Source of the DNA: Chloranthus sessilifolius
Lineage: Eukaryota; Streptophyta; Magnoliopsida; Chloranthales; Chloranthaceae
DNA: 64,000 nucleotides
Direction: 5' to 3'
Assembly: GCA_021018995.1 (NCBI GenBank)
Contig: CM037591.1
Span: forward strand, 68,599,901-68,663,900
Shown: one piece after another, positions 1-10,066 of the stretch
Layout: every line of letters starts with the position of its first letter
Position numbering within the stretch: the first letter of the stretch is position 1
The notes under the pieces: model-generated
Database searches by the model: none
Told to the model about the DNA's origin: nothing
Seen by the model: only the letters and a program-made list of their open reading frames with translations
Made by a program: the position numbers and the translations under genes

Positions 1-1132
1 TCACATGTACTTGTCAGTTGTGAACTAATAGGAGAAAAGCTTCTAGAAGAGGGATCAGCCACATCAGCATAACTGTATTATTCTTTTGAGTTCTAATTGG
101 CTGAAACAGATCTAAGAAAAAGGTATAAGTAGAGGAGCAATCACACTGAAAAATCATCTAGAAATTGGGAGAGCTCGAGCCAAGTTCGAATTCATTTTCC
201 CTCCAATTTTTCCCTCTCTTTTCCCTCTTCTTCTTCCTCTTTTTTAGCCAATTATGGTTGGCTAAACTTCTCCAATAGCTAGGGTGAGGTTATGAGTTGT
301 AATTAAGAGTTTCAGAGGCTTTGTAAGGATTGAATGCTGCACAGATTGTAGATCTGAGCACAATATTATAAGTAGTGACATTGCAATGGAATTGTGGGAT
401 TTAGAGTTAATTCTGAGCTATATTTCATTTATTCATATTTGATTTCCCTAGTTTGGATACTCCTGTGGGCCAGCCAAAAATGGGGAGCTTGTAGCCTGGC
501 ATTCACAACATCTACAATGGTTAACCTATTCTAATCCAGACCATTAGCTTGAGACAATCTCTAGGATGATCTGTGACCATTCAAGTGGATAGGTCATTGC
601 CTTAGGATTGCTTTGATTCTCTGGTTAATATCAGATCCTTATACCATGCATCTGTCGGGGTTGAACCTGGGGAGCTTGTAGCCAGATGAACGATTGTTGC
701 AGATCTGATCTAAGCATTGCCTTTGATTCATTTAATTTTTAGTGAAAGACCAAATCCCTAGCTGTTGCTCTCCATCATTTGATTTTTAATCCATTTTCCT
801 TCACTTCTGTGTTTTCTTAAAATCTAGATCAACTACATTTAATTTCTGTAGTTTGTAGTGACAAAAACCTCAAAACCTCTCCTCTTTCCTGTTTTAGTGT
901 AGCTTAAATTAGGATAGAGTGTCAGATCTCTTGTTGAACTGGAGATTCACCATAGTTTATTCACATTTCCTTGTGGGCATATCCTTACTTACCTAATAAA
1001 ACTTGCTACAACAGCCCTGTATCTTGCAAGTCTAGAAGATTGTAGTTGTGCTGAATCCACCCTCTATTTTAATCTGATTTTATTTTGCTTTTACCATTAC
1101 ACAATAAATCAGCACACTCGATTCCCACAACA
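1..1132 (+). mobile_element. LTR 3' portion, related to element G's LTR
   Basis: This is non-coding LTR-like sequence cut by the window start. It has a TATA-like ggtataagtag near 121-131 followed by a pyrimidine-rich stretch, and it ends ttcccacaaca, so the LTR end is placed at 1132. Blocks such as cttgtagccagatga, aacttgctacaa, gccctg and ttgcaagtct-like text recur in the same order in the minus-strand LTR at 60628-62504, so I read the two as related families. The word ggggagcttgtagcc occurs twice (about 482 and 670). What follows 1132 does not look like a PBS, so this is a 3' or solo LTR inserted into element A. Confidence 0.55.
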
Positions 1133-1284
1133 GTTAGATGTGACCAACAAAATTTGCCTCCGTATGTGATTTAATGTGCTCTTTTAGGTAAAAGGCAATA
1201 AACGCAAGCAAGCTATCCAGGGGATCAGCGTAAACTCCCTCGCCAACCCTCATTTTTTCTTATGGGGGGGTGGGGGAAATGGTC

Positions 1285-1449
1285 TGGCGCATGTGTTACA
1301 TGCATCAGGTAACTCTGGGGAAAAAAGTGGCTTGGCGCATGTAATACATGTGCTAGGCCAAATCTGGAGTAAACAGAGTTGGGCGTGTGTATTACATGCG
1401 CCGGGCCAAACTTGGGAAACAATGTTCTGGCGCGTGTAATACATGCGCC
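1285..1449. repeat. Palindrome array, version 2 (element A, upstream of antisense ORF1)
   Basis: Four palindromes start at 1285, 1334, 1382 and 1429, a spacing of 47-49 bp. The consensus arms are GGCGCATGTA and TACATGCGCC around one A or T. The array ends 170 bp before the ATG of the plus-strand ORF1 at 1619. The spacer words (ggccaaactTGGG and similar) also partly recur. Confidence 0.9.
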
Positions 1450-1618
1450 AGGCGCTTCCTGAGGAATGTGGGGTCTTTTAAGCCTGAGAATGCACTCTTT
1501 TTCTTCTCTCTCAACTTAGGCTTGGTACTTTTTGCTGCTGCTTTTCCCCTTGCTTTCTCAAGGGTGGGTCCATCGTCCTACATTGAATTTGTATCCTTAG
1601 GAACATCTTTGTATTTCA

Positions 1619-3130
1619 ATGGACCCACTTTCCAACCCCGCCTCTCATGGGGTCCCGGGACCGCTGTACTTCCCTCATTGGGTATGGGGCCCAGTTTCCT
1701 AAAGAAGTGGTTAAAGTGTTTGAATGAGAGCGAGCTCGTGAGTTTGAACGAGCTTGGGCTTGCCCGCCTCTCGTCTTTTCTTGGCATCCCTCCACTATGG
1801 GACCTTATTCATGTGGCAGCCTCCTTTTGGGAAGTGGATACCCATGTCTTTCTTTTTGGGAATTGTGAGTTGTCTCCCACACATGAAGAACTCTCTAGCC
1901 TGTCGGGTTTGAAGCTGCACAGAGGTCTTGCGAGAGTGATGTTGAAGCCGAGTTACGCCAAAGCCGTCCACAGGACTTTTGGTTTGAAGAAATTTAATTA
2001 TGGAAAAAGTCTCATTGAAGGGCCCACCAGGTGTTCGGTGAAATTCCTGAGAGAACTTTTTGGTGATAAGAGCCTGTGAAAATTGCCAGTTAGAAATGTT
2101 TATAACATGAAGGCTTTTGCTCTAGGTCTCATCTCTCAGGTTCTTTTCTTCACTAGGGTGGAAAGTTTCTCGCTTACACTGTGCGATGTCTTGACTAAAT
2201 TAGGGGAAGGCCGCTCTGTGATGCATCTGATCCTGGTAGAGCTTTATTATTGCCTCGATGCTTGCCTTGGGTAAGGTGGTGTGCCTTAGGGGATGCCCGC
2301 TTCTATTTCAAGTTTGGCTAGGGGAGCACCTTGCTGCTTTGGGACCCATGCCTCATTTCTATATTGTCCGTGGTGAGGTGACCCGTTGCTCTTCGGGCAG
2401 ATGCCATATGCTTCCACAGGGAGAAATGCAGGGGTTGAAGCTTTGGCTGGCTGAGTAGGTGTGGAGGATTCCTTGGTTGGACTGGACCTTCCCAGTGATC
2501 CGTTCCAGAGATTACGAGGGTATCACCCTCCTTGGCCTTACTTGTAGTACCTACTAGTTCCCATTTCGAGTGTTGTGTTAGTTTGGTTGCTCTCAGCAGG
2601 TACCCAATGTGGTAAAACCTCCCCTATGTGACTTGATTTTCTCTCCGAGGTCCTCTGGGGACATGGATAGGATAGCTACTCTCTGAGAGATGCATCAGTC
2701 GACGCTTATGTGCGATCTAGAGCAAGGGGATTCATTTTTGTCCTCCCCAGAGTATGAGGCTTGGCTACTATATGAGAAGTTGGCTATTGGTCACTTGGAT
2801 CAGGCATAGAGCAGTGATATGACGGGGCCTTGGCCAAGGAAGGAGTTGATGCTTTAGAGCCATATTGAGCTACTGATGGACAAGAAGTGAATCATGCATG
2901 AGAATTTAGAGAAACAGACGGTTAGAGCAAAGGTGGCAGAAGCCAGAGCCAATGTAGCTGAGTATGAGGTCCTTCGTCTGAAAGGATCGTTGAATGACGC
3001 TCTTGGTGCTACTAATACTTCCCGAAAGTGGTATAGGAGTCTTCATGGCCACTAGATGATAGAGCGGGATGTAAGGGAGGATGCTTTACATGCAGAGACC
3101 TGTGCCCTAAAGCACGAATTGGGTCGTTGA
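1619..3130 (+). pseudogene. Element A antisense ORF1 (PMD/DUF7745-like N-terminus, coiled-coil C-terminus)
   Basis: This gene lies on the strand opposite to A's gag-pol. The start ATG at 1619 is chosen because the copy in B begins at the same place (30011). The text includes FFGI-like FLGIPPLWDLIHVAASFW and FGNCELSPTHEELSSLSG, which resembles the plant-mobile-domain/DUF7745 group of transposon-associated proteins. A Trp-rich middle follows (GCPLLFQVWLGEHLAALG), and then a charged, probably coiled-coil tail ending ALKHELGR at a TGA. There is an early frameshift before residue 30, another near 2272, and many stops. Full length would be about 500 residues. Function is unknown. The family name is from memory of motif shape and would need a profile search. 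Confidence 0.7.
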
Positions 3131-4702
3131 TTCCCTCCTGCACATACTTTTTGCATAGATCAAAACCATAGAAAGGGGCGTAAGAACCACCTGATTAGAT
3201 ACATCTTTTTGGTATACATATTTTCTTTATGTTTTTATTACTTTTGCACTTTTTGTAAGGAAGAAAGAAAGAAGCTAGACATCTCACATATTATTTTTTA
3301 GGATGTGGGGTCAGCTGTATACAGGTTTGTACATGAGAAAGGGCAATCTAATATCTTACAAAATAGTGTTATTTCTCCTTTCTTTGATTGTTAGACTTCT
3401 TTTGAGATGGAAAGTGCATAGTATGGGCACAGAAAAGAAATTCTATTATCTTTTGCAAAAAGGGGCTCCTTACCCTGTGGTGGTGAACTCAGTGTGGGCG
3501 TGAAAATGGCAAAGGAAAATCCGTTATCTTTGACAAAAAGGGTCTCCTTGCCCTCTCTTTTTTTTGTTTTTTTTTTTTGTTTGATGCCTTAATTATCGGG
3601 GAGATGATGGGTCCCCTTTTGAGCATGGTCGAACCCCATTTCATGGTTGGTCCTGAGTGAAGTTTAGTAATTTTTATCAAGGCTGGAACATTTATTCCTT
3701 TAGATTGAATCGACCTTTTTCTCCTTACCTTGGGTCATACATTTGACAGTGTAGTTACGAAGACATTCTTGGTCGAGACCCAGATTTGAGCTAACATGAG
3801 CGGCCCCGTCGAGAATCGGGTAATGCGAGAGGGGAACCGAGGGGATCTTATTCATTTTCTTTTTCATTTCATTTTTTTTCAACTTTCTTACTCACAATGC
3901 CCAAGGTGGGTTTCCGTCGTGCCTGTTGTTTTCCTCTTTTTACTCGTAACGCCCTCTCGAGTTTTCACTACGCCCATGGGTTTGTATTTTTACCCCAGGC
4001 GCCTTTTCAGGTTTTCACCTGGTCCTCACAAGCTCATTGTTTTTAGCCATAGTGCCCTTTCGAGTTTTCACCACGTCCTTTTTACTTTGAGCGTGTATAT
4101 ATATTCATTTTCTTTTCTTTTGTCTTATCAAAGGCCACAACATGGACATCGATTCCGTCATAGCCGGCTAGATGGAACTCTTTTGTTGTCTCTCAGCTTG
4201 GCTCGTGCTGACTCAATGGATACTATGACTGCTCGTAAAGAGGGCTTTTTCTTACAATGTATCATGGCCATGGGATAGGTTAGGAATTTTGAAGGTATTT
4301 TGGGTTTTCAAAAAGGTTTCCTTGATTGGGTTTCAGCTGCCATAATACACTTCTTCCTTGGGGGTTTTGACTATACATGCCCCACCTTTTCTTTTCTATT
4401 TTATTTCTATTCTTTTCACTTCTTTTTTTCTAGACATCCTCTTTTTGGGATTTTGCTTTTCTGATTTTTTTTTTTAATTTTAATGGTAACTCTTTTTTAT
4501 TTTTTTTTATTTGGTATATACACACATTTTTTGGGGAAGGGTTGATGAAAGAAAGGCTAACGGCTCAACTAGTGTAGCAAGGGATATGAGTATTTAGGGA
4601 TGCTTTTTGGCACTAGGCTTTGAAATGATGGCCTTTTTTTAAAGTATCCTTAAGCAATCAAGTATCCATTTTTGTCAATACTTACCTTGTCGCGGAGACT
4701 TA
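3131..4702. other. Non-coding tract between antisense ORF1 and pol of element A
   Basis: No coding sequence is seen. The tract is T-rich on plus, with pyrimidine runs near 3555-3580 and 4380-4510. It holds a tandem repeat at about 3900-4080 and has the same order as B's 27038-28511. Confidence 0.75.
3900..4085. repeat. Tandem repeat containing gccctttcgagttttcacc
   Basis: About four degenerate copies of a roughly 55 bp unit around the words ACGCCCTCTCGAGTTTTCAC and its variants. The reverse-complement unit is repeated three times in B at 27679-27815, so the array is an ancestral part of this element family. Confidence 0.75.
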
Positions 4703-5815
4703 ACAATAGAATCGTTGGACGTACCCCGGGAGCACCTCTCGGATGACGAGGTGGATATCCTATCTCGGGAGCACCTCTCGGATGACGTATGATCCTTCCC
4801 AGTTAGGCCTGCATTTCCCTCTTGAATCGATGTGGAGAGATGGGAAGATTTTCTTGAGTTCGGTGTCTCCTACCTTCAGATCTTGACCGTGAACATGTTT
4901 GTTGTAAGCGCGTGTGATTCGCCCCAGGTTTATACTTGGGTATGACACAAGGCAAGGAGCCTTTTCTCATCCAGCAGGTTCAACTGCTCAAAAATGAGAT
5001 CTCTCCCTTTCCGCTTCGGGTAGGCCCAACTCAAGGAGTATACGGAGCGAGGGTACTTCAACCTCTACCGATAGGACAACCTCAGTTCCATATATAAGGG
5101 AGAATGGTGTTGCCCTTGTAGCGGTGCAGATCGATGTTCTGTAGACCCATAAAGTGAATGGTAACATTTCGCTTTAGTCTCAGTATGTGACGACCATCTT
5201 CTCAAGGATGTGGATGCCTGTTTTGTTAGCAGCTTCCACGACCCCATTGGTTTATGGCCGATACGGTGACGAGCGATAATGTTTGATCTTGTACTGCTCA
5301 CAGAAGGCCCTGATGCACTTATTCGTGAAGTTCGTGTCGTTGTCTGTGATGATATCCTTGGGTATGCCAAATCGGCAAACCATATTGCTTTTGATGAATT
5401 TCTCGACATGTTGGGCCGTGATGTTTGTGTAGGATGCTGCCTCTACCCATTTGGTGAAGTATTCAATGGCAACCAGGATGAATTAATGTTCGTTTGATGC
5501 TTTCGGATTGAATTTTTTGACGACGTCGAGGCCCCAAGTGGCAAATGGCCATGGAGTGGTCATGCTGTGAAGATCGATGGCTGGGGCGTGTATCAGACTG
5601 GAGTGCTCTAGACATTTATAGCACTTTCGAACATGTTTGCAATAATCAGATTCCATAGAGGTCTAGAAGTATCCTTTTCGTAGGATCTTTTTAGCGAGCA
5701 TGTAGCCATTGACGTGGGCACTACATACTCTCTCGTGGGTCTCCTTCATGATGTAGGATGCTTCGCCCTCAGTAAGGCATTTGACCAAGATGTTGTTGTA
5801 GGATGACTTGTAGAG
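4703..5815 (-). pseudogene. Element A integrase, decayed
   Basis: The minus-strand text matches B's integrase: the zinc-binding HHCC segment, the catalytic core (TWGLDVV at about 5535-5560 keeps the Trp that B has lost), and a C-terminal segment at 4760-4948 reading RAYNKHVHGQDLKVGD and IFPSLHIDSRGK. Integrase joins the cDNA to the host genome. The catalytic Asp and flanking residues can be followed only by switching frames. The end is placed at about 4703 by analogy with B and is approximate. Confidence 0.75.
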
Positions 5816-6473
5816 TCACTCATCGTAGATGACATAGTTTGCTACTAAATGTTGAATGGTCTGTCTGTCCTCTTTGGATGTCCCCTTAGGGAAGGTGCGA
5901 GTTTTGAGGAAATTCTTAATATCTAAGAACCATGGAGACCCATCATCAGGCCCTGTGGGTTCCTCGATCTGTAGGGAGAAGGTAGGCTCGTTCCTCTGTT
6001 CAATCATGATTGGCTTCATCTCGACACCATACAGGATTTCTATCATCGATGCTAAAGTTGCTAACGCGTCGGCGAAGCGATTCCTTATCCATAGAGCATA
6101 GGAGAAAGTAACATATCGAAGCATGCTATCAGATCTTCGAGGTGTTCATGGTATGGGATCAACTTCTCATCCTCTGTCTTCCAATCTCCATTTGTCTGGC
6201 ATATGATCAGTTGTAATCGCCAAATACCCTAAGGTGGGTTACTTTCAGGTCAAGTGTCATTTCCAATCCAGCTATACAGGCCTCATATTCAGCCACGTTG
6301 TTAGTGCAAGGGAAGTTGAGTTTGATGGAAACTGGTATGTGGGACCCCTTTGGCGAGATTAGGATAGCGCCAACTCCATGACCTTCAGCATTTGTCGCTC
6401 CGTCGAAGTGCATCACCCAGGGCTCCTCTGTCTCTATTGTATCATCCTCTGTCATGAATAAGATGTCCTCGTC
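5816..6473 (-). pseudogene. Element A archaeal-type RNase H (second RNase H)
   Basis: The block at 6207-6455 reads WVMHFDGATNAEGHGVGAIL, then LNFPCTNNVAEYEACIAGLE and LRVFGD. This is the signature of the extra, archaeal/plant-like RNase H that Tat-lineage elements carry after their own RNase H. The catalytic Asp of FDGA, the Glu of AEYEA and the Asp of FGD are all present. A connector to integrase follows at 5816-6124 (RNRFADALATLASM). Stops separate the blocks. Confidence 0.85.
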
Positions 6474-8120
6474 TCATAATTTGGTCCTTAGAGGTTCATA
6501 ATCGGGTAAGGGATTATCAATAAGATGATCAGTGAGTACTCGCCCCTTGATTGACTTCTGAGGGACATAAGTGATATCAAATTCTAATAAGAGAAGTTGC
6601 CGACACGCAGTCTGCCCAGTGAGGGCCGGCTTTTCGAACAGGTACTTTAATGGATCCATGCGTGCTAGGAGTAGAACGGCTTGGGATTACAAGTAGTGGT
6701 GAAGCCTCTGTGTAGCCCACACGAGAGCCAAGCATGCTTTCTCCAGATGAGAATAACGCGTCTCATAGTCGGTGAACTTCTTACTCAGGTAGTAGATGGC
6801 CTGCTCTCTTCTTCTTGTCTCGTCATGCTACCCTAGGACACATTTCATAGAAACTTTTGTCGTAGAGAGATACATTAAGAGTGGTCTCTCCAGCTCGGGT
6901 GGTAGTAATACTGGAGGGTTGAGAAGGTAGCCCTTGATTTTATCAAATGTCGCTTGACAGTTGTCGTTCCATTTGATGGGAGAATCTTTCCTTAGCAGCT
7001 TGAAGATCAGTGTGCAGATAGGAGTAAGTTGTGTAATGAACCGACTAATGTACTGTATCTTGCCCAAGAAACCTCTTACCACTTTTTCGATAGATGGTGG
7101 TGGTATTTCTGTGATGGCCTTTACTTTGATTGGGTCAACCTCGATACCTCTCCTGCTGACAATGAATCCTAGCAACTTTCCTGACATGGCACCAAAATGC
7201 ACATTTCTGAGGATTCAGACGTAACCTATACTTTCTCAGCCTCTCAAATAGCTTTTGGAGGTTTATCAAATGGTCACTTCACTTCGGTGACTTGGCGATC
7301 ATGTCGTCAATGTACACCTCAATATTTCGATGCATCATATCGTGGAAGAGTGTTGTCATCGCTCTTTAGTACGTTGCGCCAGAATTTTTCATCCCGAATG
7401 GCATGACTTGATAGCAAAAGGTTCCCCAGGGGGTGATAAATGTTGTCTTCTCTCAATCTACCTCTACCATCCTGATTTGATTGTATCTGAAGAATCTATC
7501 CATCGAGGAGAGCATCCCGTGCTTAGCAGTATTATCGACCAAGATGTCGATGTGCGATAATGGGAAGTCGTCCTTTAGGCTCGCCTTGTTCAGGTTTCTG
7601 AAATCAATGCACATGCGGACCTTCCCATCCTTCTTTGGTACTGAAATAATATTAGCTAGCCACTGCGGGTATTTGGAGACCATGAGAAATCCTGCATCAT
7701 ATTGCTTGATGACCTCATCTTTTACTTTCAGCATCCACTCAGGTCATAGTCGCCTCAATTTTTGCTTGATCGACCTAATATCAGGGTAGAGTGGCAACTC
7801 ATGCTCGACCAAATCAGTGTCCAAACCAAGCATGTCCTTGTATGACCATGCGAAGATGTCTTGATGCCCTAAGGAAATTGATTATGCTTTTCTTTTCTCG
7901 GGAGATAGTGTTCTGATCTTAGTGATTTAAGGAACCTCCTCAGTCCCTAGATTGACATCCTCTGTTCCTTCAACGATAGGGGTAGGACCATGCTCAAAGT
8001 CGGCAAACCGCTCAAGGAGTTCATTGGGGAGCTCCTCAGAAGGGATTTCCTCATCCAGACTCGTGACTCCTACCTCTTCTTATATTTCTACAAGAATGGG
8101 GTCGATTTCACGTGGGACGG
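6474..8120 (-). pseudogene. Element A reverse transcriptase and native RNase H, decayed
   Basis: Blocks run right to left on minus: MLKVKDEVIKQYDAGFLMVS, then VPKKDGKVRMCIDFRNLNKA (RT palm), HIDILVDNTAKH, the catalytic YIDD at 7303-7314, GKLLGFIVSRRGIEVD, IQYISRFITQLTPIC and the RNase H segment PLLMYLSTTKVS. At the family motif ATYQRAM the Gln codon is TAA. B has TAG at the same codon. Several frameshifts are present. Confidence 0.88.
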
Positions 8121-8759
8121 GGATTTCGATTAAGGCATCATTTTCTTTGACTTTATTTAGAATTTTGAAAGATAATATTTTTGGATTTTGTATTTTTCTA
8201 TGTTTTTGAGATTTTTGTTTTCTTCGAAAATAGGTTCTTGGTAAAATGAATCCCTATATATACACGGTGTTGCCCTCCAAGGGCTCGTCTCACTTTTTAT
8301 AGGTTGCTTTTTTTGGAGAAACGAGTGTTGAATGTTAGGCCACTCGACACTTCCAGAGTTTGGGGAATAGACGCTCAATTCCGTACATGTGGTGCTGCTC
8401 CTTGACCTATTTGGATAGAGGGGGGGTGGCTGATATGATTCTTTGGAGTCAGCCTCCATCATGTTGATCATGGGTTCGTCTAAGATTTTGTCCTCAAACT
8501 TCAGTAAGGTCTTGTGGTGGTTTATCACGGGGTGGGATTATGCAGGTATGACAAACTCTTCATCAAAAAGGGACAAAGCGGCTCAATCTATTTCCGATTG
8601 GGAGGGAAAATTCAGGGATTGGTGGGGTGGACAGGGGCTACAAGTTTGTGTGAGGTTAATTGTGTTGCCCCATTCTGATCAATCTTCACAATCCTTTCAC
8701 TCACAAAGGTGTTCCGGATGTGATGCCTAAGATGGGATTCTTCTTCCAAATTGATTCCT
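8121..8759 (-). other. Linker between protease and RT of element A
   Basis: Weakly coding linker with an open stretch at 8157-8528 containing MINMMEADSKESYQ. B has the same phrase (MMEADSKEPYQSA) at about 23221. No recognised domain. Confidence 0.55.
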
Positions 8760-9740
8760 TGGGCTCTTACTACAGCAACTATTCGGGCTTTCTCCTTAGC
8801 CTCTCGTACTTCTTCTATGGGTTTATATCCTAACCCAAATCTAACCTGCTGCCCACCTTTGGCTTTGACTAGCTCTTGCCTGCCTTGTAATCAGGGTCCC
8901 AATCCCCTTCCTTTCTATAGCTCCACTTTTGGAGCATGGCCACAACTGCTACCATTCCGCCTCTGGTTTTTAGAGTGATGCTTTCTGGGGGTTCCGGGAC
9001 TACTGTCGATACCTCGTATTCAAAGTTATGGAAGTTTGTATCCTCGATCGTGTGCAGCACATCCAGTACTTTGGGATTCTCAATACTATGGGTAGCTTTT
9101 TCCCTTTCATCATGTCCTTCACCTATGATGGTGATGATATTCTGCCTAGACACAAATTTAAGCTTCTGGTGCAATGTCGAAGGTATTGCCCCAACCTCAT
9201 GTAACCAGGGGCATCCTAATAATAGGTTGAAAGAAGATTTGATATCTATCACTTGAAAAGGTATAGAAAAGGTCATTGGCCCGATCACGAGCTTAAGATC
9301 AACTTCCCCAATATTTCCCTTCTTGTATTATCAAACCCTCTAGAGCTAGTTTTTGTTGGTCTCAACATACAAGGGTTAACGCCTATTTTTGTGGCAATTC
9401 TTAGAGGACACACATTCAGAGTGGACCCATTATCAATCAACACCAGTGGGATTACCATGTTTCTGCCCTCTACGATGATGTTGAGGGATTTAGCATGATT
9501 ATTTTCCTCCTCCGGTAAATCAGTATTTCAAAAAGAGATGGCGTTGGGAGCCATCACCTGCCCGATTATCGGCCCAACCTCATCTAGGCTTACTTGAAGA
9601 GACACATGTGCTTTTTTTATCGCCCCCATTAGAGCTTGGAAATTAAGCAGGGACGTTATTAATAGATCCCAGACTGTGATATGGGTCAGCATTCTCCTTA
9701 ACTGATTTTCAAGTATGTGTTCTCAGCTCATTTTTTCAAA
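8760..9740 (-). pseudogene. Element A aspartic protease with G-patch remnant
   Basis: Minus-strand text LVLIDNGS near 9425-9445 is the protease active-site loop, in the D-N-G-S form common in this lineage. It is followed by FQVIDIKSSFNLLLGCPWLH (8869-9288 open block) and AMLQKW. The glycine-rich segment that should follow (in B: KGRGLGLRLQG) is present here in a shifted frame, consistent with a decayed G-patch. Protease would cleave the Gag-Pol polyprotein. Confidence 0.8.
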
Positions 9741-10066
9741 CAGGCTTGCCACAGTGGTATCTGTCTTTCCCTCTGGTTGGGTTGGCATTAGCACCAGTGC
9801 GTCTGGTTGTTTGGAGATCTTCCTTGACCTAGTGATAAAATCAACTGCCCCTTCTCTGTTGTTTCCTGTATTAATGTCCGTTTGATCATAACTGAGTGGG
9901 ACCTGATGAGGATTGTACGTTGGTCCTGTGATCTGGAATGGGGTAACAGGGGGTGCTGAAGATATCGGTGTTGATGGACAGGGATGGGTGGGCCATACCT
10001 GGTTAACCTCAGTAAGAGATGAGCAGGTGGAAAAAGTGGGATTAGACAGGATTGTGGCTTACTGTG

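Noticed and set aside
1387-1618. Start of the plus-strand ORF at 1387 inside the palindrome array
   Set aside because: The reading frame there is accidental; the homologue in B starts at the ATG equivalent to 1619.
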